From NCBI GenBank assembly GCA_945865605.1, contig CAMBEL010000010.1:1-57781 (forward strand): DNA of 57,781 bases. Reading direction: 5' to 3'. Positions 26,254 through 34,349 of the stretch are shown here, piece by piece. This stretch comes from Bifidobacterium breve. GTDB lineage: Bacteria > Actinomycetota > Acidimicrobiia > IMCC26256 > JAENVU01. Made by a program: the position numbers and the translations under genes. The notes under the pieces are model-generated. The model was not told the DNA's origin and ran no database searches. It saw nothing but the letters and a program-made list of their open reading frames with translations. Position 1 is the first letter of the stretch. Each line of letters opens with the position of its first letter.

Positions 26254-28251
26254 ATGGCACGTCAATCTTTTGGCTATTCCCGTTGGGACGGCTCGCAGAC
26301 CGGGTTCGATTTGGATGCCGACTCGCTCCTTTCGGAGATGGCTGACGACCTGCTGTACCACGGCGACTTAAACGCCGCGATGAGGAGATTGCTCCAGCAG
26401 GGGATGCGCGATCGCAATGGCGACGAACTCATGGGCATGAAAGAGATGCTTGAGCGTTTACGCGAACGACGCAGGGAAGAACTCGAGCGTCGAGATCTCG
26501 GCGGCGTTTACGACGACATCGCAGAACAACTGAGCGCGATTCTTGACCAGGAGCGCGAAGGCATCCAGCGTCGGGTTTCAGAAGCCCGCGACTCGGAGGA
26601 CGTACGGCGCCGGGAGATAGTCGAGGATCTTGCACAGCAGCGTGGGTTGGAACTCGACATGATGCCGCCCGATCTCGCAGGCAAGGTGCAAGCGATGCAG
26701 CAATACGACTTTATGGACGACGACGCGCGTCATCGATTCGAAGAACTGATGGACGAACTTCGTCAACAACTTCTCCAAAGCCACTTCAATCAGATGTCCG
26801 AAGGCATGAGTGATGTTTCTCCGGAGCAGATGGCCCGCATGAAGGACATGTTGGCGGAACTGAACACGATGCTCGAGCAGAGAGAGAGCGGAGAAGAACC
26901 AGACTTCGCTGGTTTCATGGAACGTTTTGGTGACTTTTTCCCTGGCAATCCGAAAAATCTGGACGAGTTGCTTGAGCAGATGGCTAGGTCTATGGCTGCG
27001 ATGCAACAAATGCTCAACTCCATGACTCCCGAACAGCGCGCGCAACTTCAACAACTCTCGGGCGCGTTGCTCGATGACCTTGACCTCCGCTGGCAAGTTG
27101 ATGAACTCAGCCGTAATTTGCAGCGTGCCTTTCCAGACATGCCGTGGGATAAGAGCATGCAGTTCAGCGGCGACGAGCCGCTTCAGTTCTCACAGATGGC
27201 AGGGTTACTCGACATGCTCGGCGATCTTGACCAACTGGAGAACATGTTGCGTAACACCACGCAACCTGGCCAGCTCGCCGAGGTGGATATCGATCAAGCG
27301 CGGGACCTTTTGGGCGAAGACGCGGCTCGATCACTAGACCAACTAAAAGAACTAGCCCGGCTCCTGGAGGAAGCTGGGCTCGTCGACCAACAGGAAGGCC
27401 GTTACGAACTGACGCCGCGCGGAGTTCGCGCGCTTGGTCAAAAAGCGCTAGGTGACCTATACCGTAAAATGTTGCAAGACAAGGCCGGACGCCACGAAGT
27501 AGAGCGCATCGGCACCGGTCACGAGCGCGCGCATGAACACAAACCGTACGAGTTCGGAGATCCGTTCCACCTCAATGTGGAACAGACGGTCCGTAACGCG
27601 ATTTGGAGGCAAGGGAGCGGCACTCCTGTGCATCTATCGCCCGAGGATTTCGAAGTCGAGAGGACTGAACTGCTTACGCGATCCGCGACGGTCCTGTTGC
27701 TCGATGTCTCTCTCTCGATGCCGATGCGTGACAACTTCCTACCGGCGAAAAAGGTTGCGATGGCCTTGCACGCGCTGATTACGAGCCAGTTTCCACGTGA
27801 CTACTTTGGCCTGGTTGCTTTCGGTCGGGTTGCGCGCGAAGTGAAGCCCGAGAAACTTCCAGAACTCAGTTGGGATTTCGAGTGGGGGACGAACATGCAA
27901 CATGCGATGTTGTTGGCGCGTACTCAACTCGAACGCCAATCGGGCACACGACAGATCATCATGGTCACCGACGGTGAGCCGACCGCCCACATTGAGCGCG
28001 GCGAAGCGATATTCAGTTACCCACCATCGGCGATGACCATTGAACAAACGCTTCGCGAAGTGAAGCGCTGTACGAAGGCTGGTATCCGTATTAATACCTT
28101 CATGCTTGACGAGAGTCCCTACTTGCAAGACTTTGTTCAGCGCATGATGCAAATGAACAGAGGGAGGGCGTTCTTTACTAGCCCGGAGAATCTTGGTGAC
28201 TACGTACTTGTTGACTTTCTTGAACACCGCCGATTGCGAAGGACGGGTTGA
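26254..28251 (+). CDS. VWA domain protein, partner of MoxR ATPase
   Basis: A 665-residue protein with a C-terminal von Willebrand factor A domain. The MIDAS residues are seen in LLDVSLSMPM (D-x-S-x-S, about residues 484-488), GTNMQ (Thr about 547) and VTDGEPT (Asp about 571). The first 450 residues are strongly helical and very rich in Glu, Gln, Met and Leu, with repeated LDEL/MxQM patterns, suggesting long helical bundles or coiled coils. No signal peptide or membrane helix. VWA-MoxR pairs act as metal- or complex-assembly chaperones; the client here is unknown. It follows the MoxR gene after 468 bases occupied by the convergent lipoprotein gene. Confidence 0.85.
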   Translation: MARQSFGYSRWDGSQTGFDLDADSLLSEMADDLLYHGDLNAAMRRLLQQGMRDRNGDELMGMKEMLERLRERRREELERRDLGGVYDDIAEQLSAILDQEREGIQRRVSEARDSEDVRRREIVEDLAQQRGLELDMMPPDLAGKVQAMQQYDFMDDDARHRFEELMDELRQQLLQSHFNQMSEGMSDVSPEQMARMKDMLAELNTMLEQRESGEEPDFAGFMERFGDFFPGNPKNLDELLEQMARSMAAMQQMLNSMTPEQRAQLQQLSGALLDDLDLRWQVDELSRNLQRAFPDMPWDKSMQFSGDEPLQFSQMAGLLDMLGDLDQLENMLRNTTQPGQLAEVDIDQARDLLGEDAARSLDQLKELARLLEEAGLVDQQEGRYELTPRGVRALGQKALGDLYRKMLQDKAGRHEVERIGTGHERAHEHKPYEFGDPFHLNVEQTVRNAIWRQGSGTPVHLSPEDFEVERTELLTRSATVLLLDVSLSMPMRDNFLPAKKVAMALHALITSQFPRDYFGLVAFGRVAREVKPEKLPELSWDFEWGTNMQHAMLLARTQLERQSGTRQIIMVTDGEPTAHIERGEAIFSYPPSAMTIEQTLREVKRCTKAGIRINTFMLDESPYLQDFVQRMMQMNRGRAFFTSPENLGDYVLVDFLEHRRLRRTG

Positions 28252-28585
28252 ACGTGGCGCATTCAACGGGGATTGACATGGTGCTTTGGGTGGTAGGACA
28301 GGTTTATGGGATAAATCACGCCATGGTGACCCAGTATGCGATGCAATCGATCTAGCACCCCCGTACGGGGCATTTACCTGACTACTCCAAAGGGTCCTGG
28401 TTAAACGTGGGTTGCGAGTGCCTGCACGGGGGCTTTGGCACCCGGTGGCGCTATGGTAAAGCGGTATTTGATGCACGATGATCAGGCGCGATTTTGCGCA
28501 GCAATTGACGGCCTCTACCTAAAGAGCGCCGCATCGGCAGCCGATGCAACCATGGAAGCGGGGAGCTAGAAGCGGCCCGCCAGAG
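28252..28585. other. 334-base non-coding stretch
   Basis: No reading frame with coding character lies here. It holds a perfect TTGACA at 28273-28278 without a matching -10, a 12-bp palindrome CCCCGTACGGGG at 28359-28370, and a hairpin GCATCG/CGATGC at 28531-28547 close to the kinase start. It should contain the promoter of the kinase-receiver pair; whether it also encodes an RNA cannot be told from sequence alone. Confidence 0.5.
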
Positions 28586-30151
28586 ATGTCAGAAGTTAGG
28601 CGGATGGACCAACTACCAGTCGGGATCAACGAGCGCATCCGGCATGAGGCCAAGGTTGCTGGCCTCCGCTCTAAGCGCAAGCCGTCGATTGAGATGGTCG
28701 AACGTCGCCGCATGCAACTTTGGCTTGTTGTGTTGGTTGTCATGCTCGGCCTGGGAGCGGCAGCGGTCGCGGTATCGATGGCATCCGGTACCGCTTTCTG
28801 GATTACCGGACAACCATGGATCCTCGCTGCAGCAGCGGCTGCCCTCGCGATCGGCTTCTGCCTCTACGCAGTCGAAAAAGAGGTACATCTTCATCGCCTG
28901 AGTCGGTTGCTAGTCGATGAACGGGTTCTCAACGGCGCGATGGCTAAAAGACTTGAGATGAATTCAGCGTTGTTTAATGCAGGTAAGGCCTTGAACTCGG
29001 TACTCGACCTAGATGAGGTGCTCGACGCGATCCTCGCCAACGCTCTCGTCCTTTTGGGAGGTTCCTCTGGGTCTGTGATGCTGCTCGAAGATGAGGAGTA
29101 CTTGCGGGTTGTGGCCATTCGAGGCTCCGAGATCGGTCGTGATACTCGCGTGCATGTTGGCGAGTCGATCGCAGGCCGCGTTGTTCAAGCGCGTGAACCG
29201 CTGTTGGTGACCCAAGAAGTGATCGATCGAGAACTTTCAGGGCACGCGGATCGCGTATCTGCGCCTGTCAGCTCGATGTGTGTTCCACTAGAAAACAGGG
29301 GACAGGTATTGGGCGTTATAAACATAAATTGCTCAGACAACCAAGAGTTCGACACCATTGATTTGCAGGTGCTGAGCCTCTTCGCCGAACCCGTTGCGGC
29401 TGCCATCGCAAAAGCTGGCCTATACGAAGCAGAACGTGCGCACGTGGCTCAGTTGCTCGATTCCGAAAGGATGAAAACGCAATTCGTCGCGTCCGTAGGT
29501 CATGAGTTGCGGACGCCGATTACGTCGATCCGTGGCGCTGTAGCTGCTTCCAGGCGAGATATTGGTGCAGAGCAACGTATCGAGTTGCTGGAGATGATCG
29601 AGCGTCAATCGGGTCGTCTTCAAACGATGGTCGAAGAGATACTGGCCAGCGCGCGCGTCGATGAGGACGCCGGGAAACCGGTATTGCGCCGCGTCGATCT
29701 CTCCGCGCTTGTGCGCCTAGCCGCCCTCGACTCCAGCGTCGCGGGGCGCCCCGTTGAGGTGATCGTGCCAACGTCTTGCGAAGTGAGGGCAGATCCCGAA
29801 GCGATGCGACGGATACTTGGGAACCTCATCGAGAATGCCCATAAGTATGGGGCGGAGCCGGTACGCGTAACGGTGCAACAGGCCGACACGCATGTTGTGA
29901 TGTCTGTGGTCGATCAAGGCCGCGGTGTGGCACCAGACGATCGCGAGCGAATCTTCGAACGATTTTACCGGACTGATCCGAATGGCATTAAGCCGGGTAT
30001 GGGTCTAGGGCTTGCAATTGTCCGGGGACTAGTCGAGTCTTGTGGCGGCACCGTTTGGGTGGAGGACGCGCCTGGCGGCGGAGCAGCATTCCGTGTTTCC
30101 TTGCGTGTCCGTTCGAACGATGAACTAAAGGAGGAAGCAAGTGCCCAGTAA
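28586..30151 (+). CDS. Sensor histidine kinase with two TM helices and GAF domain
   Basis: A kinase of about 521 residues from ATG 28586; ATG 28544 and 28604 are alternatives. After a basic N-terminus come two hydrophobic helices (LWLVVLVVMLGLG and ILAAAAAALAIGF), a GAF domain (FNAGKALNSVLDLDEVLDAI through LFAEPVAAAIAKAGL), a HisKA dimerisation helix with the phospho-acceptor in VGHELRTP, and a HATPase_c domain with LGNLIENAHKYG (N box), VVDQGRGVAPDD (G1), FERFYR and GMGLGLAIV (G2). The signal is unknown; the very short loop between the helices and the GAF domain point to sensing in the membrane or cytosol. The receiver gene overlaps its 3' end by 11 bases. Confidence 0.88.
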   Translation: MSEVRRMDQLPVGINERIRHEAKVAGLRSKRKPSIEMVERRRMQLWLVVLVVMLGLGAAAVAVSMASGTAFWITGQPWILAAAAAALAIGFCLYAVEKEVHLHRLSRLLVDERVLNGAMAKRLEMNSALFNAGKALNSVLDLDEVLDAILANALVLLGGSSGSVMLLEDEEYLRVVAIRGSEIGRDTRVHVGESIAGRVVQAREPLLVTQEVIDRELSGHADRVSAPVSSMCVPLENRGQVLGVININCSDNQEFDTIDLQVLSLFAEPVAAAIAKAGLYEAERAHVAQLLDSERMKTQFVASVGHELRTPITSIRGAVAASRRDIGAEQRIELLEMIERQSGRLQTMVEEILASARVDEDAGKPVLRRVDLSALVRLAALDSSVAGRPVEVIVPTSCEVRADPEAMRRILGNLIENAHKYGAEPVRVTVQQADTHVVMSVVDQGRGVAPDDRERIFERFYRTDPNGIKPGMGLGLAIVRGLVESCGGTVWVEDAPGGGAAFRVSLRVRSNDELKEEASAQ

Positions 30152-30530
30152 ACCGCGTGTTCTGGTCGTGGACGATGAACCTGATGTTCTCCTCACGATG
30201 CGATTGATTCTTGAAGCCGAAGGCTTCACTGCGTCGCTTGCAGCCGACGGAGAGACGGCGTTGCGGCGGATCGCCGACGAACATCCGGATGTGGTCCTCC
30301 TTGACCTCATGATGCCGGTTCTTGACGGGTGGTTCGTTCTAGCCGAACTCTCTCAGCGGGTGAGGCGTCCGTACGTGGTTGTCTGTTCTGCAAAGACAGG
30401 TGATGCCGACCGCACCCGTGCCCAAGACTTGGGTGCCGACGAGTACGTGACCAAGCCATTTGATCCAGAGGATCTCGTGGCTCTAATCAACACTCTTCTC
30501 GCTAGCGCGCGGCGCCCGGCGCGTATTTAG
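30141..30530 (+). CDS. Stand-alone response regulator receiver
   Basis: A 129-residue CheY-like receiver with no output domain. Acidic pocket DDE is in VLVVDDEPD, the phosphorylated Asp in VVLLDLMMPVLDG (about residue 53), the switch Ser/Thr in VVVCSAKTGD and the Lys in YVTKPFDPEDL. It starts with GTG, preceded by AAAGGAGGAAGCAA-like purine-rich sequence, 11 bases inside the kinase gene, so the pair is cotranslated. Without a DNA-binding domain the output must be protein contact or a phosphorelay. Confidence 0.9.
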   Translation: MPSKPRVLVVDDEPDVLLTMRLILEAEGFTASLAADGETALRRIADEHPDVVLLDLMMPVLDGWFVLAELSQRVRRPYVVVCSAKTGDADRTRAQDLGADEYVTKPFDPEDLVALINTLLASARRPARI

Positions 30531-30703
30531 GGCCTCATAGAGGGGGCATCGAGGGCCCGATCGGCGATTTCTGACCCCAGAGGCTGATCTTTTCGCGCGA
30601 TCTCCAAATTTCCGCTTGCTTATCTGGATTCTTGGTGTAAGAGTCACACGCGTGTAGTTTCACGGGCGTGGTTCATGGCCCAGCGTTATCGCGGGTTATG
30701 AGT

Positions 30704-30731
30704 TTGACCGGCTTCGGATCCTCCGTATTTG
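30704..30731 (+). promoter_or_regulatory. Possible promoter for the WhiB gene
   Basis: TTGACC at 30704-30709 is separated by 16 bases from TATTTG at 30726-30731, within the 267-base gap before the WhiB gene. The -10 match is poor, so this is tentative. Confidence 0.3.
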
Positions 30732-30797
30732 ATCGAGTCGTGTTCATACCATCGCCAAGACAATGTTCCAAATTTCGACAATAAAGGGGGCAAATAG

Positions 30798-31088
30798 ATG
30801 CGAGACATGATCGTGGCTCATATCCACTCAGGTGAAGAAGGGGATAAGAGGTGGCAAGAGAATGCCAACTGCCTAGGGGTAGACCCAGACCTTTTCTTCC
30901 CAGAGCGAGGAGCTTCCACAAAGGAAGCAAAATCTGTATGCGGGAGTTGTGAAGTCCGTCCAGAATGTCTTGAGTACGCGCTGGCGAACGGCGAGAAGTT
31001 CGGAATTTGGGGTGGCCTCTCAGAGCGTGAGAGGCGACGTCTTCGCCGTCAACGGGCACTCGCGCGTCGGGCTGCTCAGGCTTCCTGA
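30798..31088 (+). CDS. WhiB-family iron-sulfur transcription regulator (WhiB2/WhmD-like)
   Basis: A 96-residue Wbl protein. The four cluster Cys are in ANCLG, VCGSCEV and PECLEYAL (C...C-x2-C...C), followed by the GIWGG turn and a basic tail ERERRRLRRQRALARR. The wording FFPERGASTKEAKSVCGSCEVRPECLEYAL...GIWGGLSERERR follows the WhiB2/WhmD group, which controls septation in mycobacteria and streptomycetes; that role here is by homology. AAAGGGGG at 30783-30789 is a good ribosome site 8 bases before ATG. It has a long leader of its own and stands alone. Confidence 0.92.
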   Translation: MRDMIVAHIHSGEEGDKRWQENANCLGVDPDLFFPERGASTKEAKSVCGSCEVRPECLEYALANGEKFGIWGGLSERERRRLRRQRALARRAAQAS

Positions 31089-31144
31089 AAGCGGCTTAGC
31101 ACTGCTGGGACAATTCGTATCAGCAGCTGACCATTAGTCGTGCT

Positions 31145-32002
31145 TTAGGTTGCCGTGCCGCTCTGTGCGCGTGCTTCGACAGAATCTTGTGGGTTTAGGT
31201 CTGCCCACGCGAGGAAGGTCTCGCTGCATCTGGCGAGTTCGGAAGCAGGAGCCAAACCGACGAGTTCAACACGGTGGACTTGCACCCCGCGCATTGCGAG
31301 GCGGTCTCGCACCTCAAGGCAGGCTCGTTCGAGACCTGTCGCGGAGAGATCGACGAGGTTCATACTCACTTGAGCGCGTCCGGTACTTCGAAGAGCGAAG
31401 GCGAGTGACCGCACTCCAAGAAGGCCGCCGTCACGTTCCCGCACCTCGCGAGCGACCAGAGTTGCTAACTCCAGATCGTTGCTATCGAGTTCTAGGTTGA
31501 CGGCGATGAGCGGCGGCCGAGCGCCAACCGCGGTCGCACCGAGAATAGGGTGCGGTTCAGATGGACCGAAGTCCGGTTCCCGCGATTTGAACGCTTGTTT
31601 TCGCGTCGTCGGCAAGGAACGATCGTCGCTGTCCGCTTTGCCGTAGAGAAAAACAGGAACCTTCCACGTAGTTGAGAACCAGAGGGCGAATGCTCTGGCC
31701 GCGGCGACAGCTACCTCGTTTGCTGTACCGGTTAGTGCGACGAACGGCACGACATCGACCACGCCTAACCGTGGATGCACTCCGTCATGATTAGTGAGGT
31801 TCAGATCTTGAGCGGCCACACCGACCAAGCGGCGCGTCGCGGCTTCGGTGCCTCCCGGTTTGGTCGAAGCGACCGTGAAAACCGACCGATGGTGGTCGGG
31901 ATCGTCGTGCCGGTCTAGCAAGGCTGCACCAGCCGAAGCCGACAGAGCGTTGAGAACACGGAAGTCGCGCCCTTCGGAGATGTTGATCACGGCTTCAAGC
32001 AC
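31145..32002 (-). CDS. Glutamate formiminotransferase-like protein (FTCD N-terminal domain)
   Basis: A 285-residue protein matching the formiminotransferase domain: NISEGRD near the start, DHHRSVFTVAS, HDGVHPRLGVVDVVPFVAL, FLYGKAD and RSLAFALRSTGRAQVSMNLVD. The enzyme transfers a formimino or formyl group between glutamate and tetrahydrofolate in histidine degradation. No cyclodeaminase domain is attached and no hut genes are nearby, so the physiological substrate is uncertain. Start is GTG 32002, immediately before LEAVINISEGRD. It diverges from the LLM gene across 53 bases. Confidence 0.83.
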   Translation of the reverse strand: MLEAVINISEGRDFRVLNALSASAGAALLDRHDDPDHHRSVFTVASTKPGGTEAATRRLVGVAAQDLNLTNHDGVHPRLGVVDVVPFVALTGTANEVAVAAARAFALWFSTTWKVPVFLYGKADSDDRSLPTTRKQAFKSREPDFGPSEPHPILGATAVGARPPLIAVNLELDSNDLELATLVAREVRERDGGLLGVRSLAFALRSTGRAQVSMNLVDLSATGLERACLEVRDRLAMRGVQVHRVELVGLAPASELARCSETFLAWADLNPQDSVEARAQSGTAT

Positions 32003-32055
32003 TCCACCAGGCTACGGCCGATAAACACGCGGTTCCACCGGTAGCCTGCTGGGCC

Positions 32056-33075
32056 GTGCGGCTTGGCTTGGCTCTTCCACAGTTCGACTTCTCGGTCCCC
32101 GGAGAGTCGCCCCTCAAATACGACACCATTGTCGATGTCGCAACCCGCGCAGAGGGCGCCGGATTCGACTCCGTCTGGCTTGCGGACCATCTCTTCTTTG
32201 ACATTGGCAAGTACGGCGGAAGTTCAGAATTTGTCGGCGCCTTTGAGCCGCTGGTAACACTCGCCGCTTTGGCGCGAGATGTGCCGCGTGTACGCCTTGG
32301 AACGCTTGTCTTGTGCGAGGCACTCAGGCCCGCAACCGTTCTTGCCAAAGCACTCGCTACTCTCGACCGGGTTAGTGGCGGTCGTCTCGACGTGGGCTTG
32401 GGTGCTGGTTGGTACGAGCCAGACTACGAAGCAATCGGAATGGAGTTCCCGCGACCAGGTATCCGACTTGAGCGTCTTGCGGAAGCGCTATCGATTGTGA
32501 CGGCAATGCTCGAGCACGATGCAAACACCGTGACCGTTGACGGCAAACACCATCGCGCTATAGCAGCGGTTAATTTGCCTGCTTCACTTCAAAAGCCAAG
32601 GCCCCCGGTATTCGTCGGGGGCAAGGGCGATCGATTATTGAAGATCGTCGCGGAACAAGCTGATGGTTGGAACACGTGTTGGACGTGGACTCCAGATACG
32701 TATCGCGATCGTTGCGGCGTGCTCGAGCGTGAGTGCGACCGGATCGGACGTGACCCACGTACGGTTTGGAGGTCGCTCGGCCTTTATGCGCTCGTCGGTG
32801 AGAGCGAAGCCGACTTGGTCAAAAGGTTCGATGCGATGCGCGAGTCGGCGCCGCCAGGCGTACTTGACAATACGGATCTTGACTCATGGCGCGAGGGGCG
32901 CCTCGTCGGCACGGTAGATCAGGTAGCCGAACAGATCGGGCAATGGCGGGATCTAGGTGTTGAGACGCTCATCGTTGGTCCAGGTGTTGTGCCATTCCAT
33001 ATTGGAGATATCGAACAGATTGAGCTCGCTTCGGCCGCTTTCGGATTGGCAGTAGCGGACTCGGCCGCGAGATAG
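32056..33075 (+). CDS. LLM-class flavin/F420-dependent oxidoreductase
   Basis: A 339-residue luciferase-like TIM-barrel oxidoreductase. Marks include MRLGLALPQFDFSVP, GFDSVWLADHLFFD, VRLGTLVLCEALRPATVLAKALATLDRVSGGRLDVGLGAGWYEPDYEAIG, and PPVFVGGKGDRLLKIVAEQADGWN. The actinobacterial subfamily with this pattern usually uses coenzyme F420; the DUF2342-type zincin at 52-54 kb, often annotated beside F420 genes, agrees but is not proof. Start is GTG 32056. Substrate unknown. tatA follows 36 bases later. Confidence 0.87.
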   Translation: MRLGLALPQFDFSVPGESPLKYDTIVDVATRAEGAGFDSVWLADHLFFDIGKYGGSSEFVGAFEPLVTLAALARDVPRVRLGTLVLCEALRPATVLAKALATLDRVSGGRLDVGLGAGWYEPDYEAIGMEFPRPGIRLERLAEALSIVTAMLEHDANTVTVDGKHHRAIAAVNLPASLQKPRPPVFVGGKGDRLLKIVAEQADGWNTCWTWTPDTYRDRCGVLERECDRIGRDPRTVWRSLGLYALVGESEADLVKRFDAMRESAPPGVLDNTDLDSWREGRLVGTVDQVAEQIGQWRDLGVETLIVGPGVVPFHIGDIEQIELASAAFGLAVADSAAR

Positions 33076-33111
33076 GCTGTTCGGGCACCTATCGGAAGGG
33101 TAGTTCGACGT

Positions 33112-33330
33112 ATGTTCGGTCTTGGAGCTCCTGAGCTAGTCATCATCCTGATTGTGGTCCTTGTCATTTTTGGCGGGACCCAGATTCCGAAGTTGGCGCG
33201 CTCCATGGGACAGGCCCAAAAGGAATTTAAGAAGGGCCTTGACGAGGGTGCGGCCGACGATGAGCCAGAGTCCAAGGAGCCAGAGCCACCGGTCGCGAAG
33301 CCGCCTTCAAATGGCACCGCTGGGCAATAA
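33112..33330 (+). CDS. tatA: Twin-arginine translocase subunit TatA
   Basis: A 72-residue Tat component. It has a single N-terminal membrane helix (MFGLGAPELVIILIVVLVIF), the invariant FGG hinge in IFGGTQIPKLARSMG, an amphipathic helix with KEFKKGL, and an acidic/Pro-rich tail. It is shorter than TatB. GGAAGGG precedes the ATG. It lies 63 bases upstream of the ECF sigma gene; in mycobacteria a tatB gene sits in the sigE-htrA locus, so this linkage of Tat with the envelope-stress genes appears conserved in another order. Confidence 0.92.
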   Translation: MFGLGAPELVIILIVVLVIFGGTQIPKLARSMGQAQKEFKKGLDEGAADDEPESKEPEPPVAKPPSNGTAGQ

Positions 33331-33393
33331 CCACGCCTGTTTGTACGGTTCGCTGGCATTGTGGGAACTCTCCACCACTGACCGTCGTTACCT

Positions 33394-33912
33394 ATGACCG
33401 AAGACGGAACTCCAACATGGGAGGACGTTGCTCGCGATCACGGGTGCTTTCTCTACAACGTGGCGTTCCGGTTGACCGGTAACGATGAAGATGCGAAGGA
33501 TCTCGTACAGGAATCGCTGTTGCGGATCCGACGTGGCCTTGAGAACTACGAGCCAGGCTCCCTTGAAGGATGGTTAGCGAGAATTGTGACCAATGTTTTT
33601 CTCGATGATGTGCGGCGTAAACGTCGGCGACCGACGCAGGCATTGCCTGATAATCCGGATCTAGTGGTGCCTCCGAGCATGGGCGCTGAAGAGGCTTCGG
33701 CAGCTGCGCGGTTTTCTGATGAAGTGCAGGATGCCTTGGCCTCACTACCGGACGACTTTCGTGTCCCGGTGGTGCTTTGCGACGTCGCTGACCGTTCGTA
33801 CGAGGAAATTTCTGAGACGCTCGGGTTACCGATAGGTACCGTTCGGTCGCGGTTGCATCGCGGGCGTCGAATGTTGCGCGTTGCGCTAGCTGAGCGAGGG
33901 GTAACCCGATGA
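33394..33912 (+). CDS. ECF RNA polymerase sigma factor (SigE-like)
   Basis: A 172-residue ECF sigma factor. Region 2 is seen in FLYNVAFRLTGNDEDAKDLVQESLLRIRRGL and WLARIVTNVFLDDVRRKRRRP; region 4 in LASLPDDFRVPVVLCDVADRSYEEISETLGLPIGTVRSRLHRGRRML. The order sigma, membrane anti-sigma, RseB-like protein, htrA is that of mycobacterial sigE, so envelope stress is the likely cue. Its stop overlaps the anti-sigma start by 4 bases (ATGA), the standard coupling that keeps sigma and anti-sigma balanced. Confidence 0.92.
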   Translation: MTEDGTPTWEDVARDHGCFLYNVAFRLTGNDEDAKDLVQESLLRIRRGLENYEPGSLEGWLARIVTNVFLDDVRRKRRRPTQALPDNPDLVVPPSMGAEEASAAARFSDEVQDALASLPDDFRVPVVLCDVADRSYEEISETLGLPIGTVRSRLHRGRRMLRVALAERGVTR

Positions 33913-34349
33913 ACGGACCCGACCTAGACATGTTGTCTGCCTATCTAGATGGAGAGTTAACAGAAGACGAGCGCACGATTGTGGACGCTCGACTTCTGGA
34001 GTCAGAGGAGTGGCGTGTTGAACTCGCCGATACGGCATCGGTCCGTTCGTTGGTGCGCGGCCTTCCTGAAAAAGATATTCCCGCGGGGTTCCTCGAATCG
34101 CTGACGGCGCCAGATCTTGCTGAGGTAACGACAATCGATTCGAGACGTCGTCCGATGCGAGCAATGCGGTGGCTTACGGGTGCAGCGGCCGCTGCAGTCA
34201 TTGCGGGGGTATTCCTCATTCCTAGTCAAGAAACAAATACGCCGACGGTCGCCGCTGACCTCGACCAACATCATGCTGTTCAGTCAACGCAAAGCGACCC
34301 TGTTATGGACCTAGCGTCGATCGGTGTGTCGTTGGGAACGGGCAAGTGA
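33909..34349 (+). CDS. Membrane anti-sigma factor (RseA-like, no zinc motif)
   Basis: A 146-residue protein with an N-terminal anti-sigma-like helical domain (LDMLSAYLDGELTEDERTIVDARL, the usual opening of ZAS proteins), a helix at about residues 85-105 (WLTGAAAAAVIAGVFLI) and a short outer tail. The H-x3-C-x2-C zinc motif that many such proteins have is missing: the protein contains no Cys. The tail lacks a large folded domain and is probably contacted by the RseB-like protein encoded next. It overlaps the sigma gene upstream and the RseB-like gene downstream by 4 bases each. Confidence 0.85.
   Translation: MNGPDLDMLSAYLDGELTEDERTIVDARLLESEEWRVELADTASVRSLVRGLPEKDIPAGFLESLTAPDLAEVTTIDSRRRPMRAMRWLTGAAAAAVIAGVFLIPSQETNTPTVAADLDQHHAVQSTQSDPVMDLASIGVSLGTGK

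Noticed and set aside
28273-28278. TTGACA as a promoter -35 element
   Set aside because: No acceptable -10 at 16-18 bases; bases there read GGACAG.
27739-28476. 245-residue open frame on the minus strand
   Set aside because: Antisense to the VWA domain; only its first part lies in the non-coding gap and no family motif is seen.
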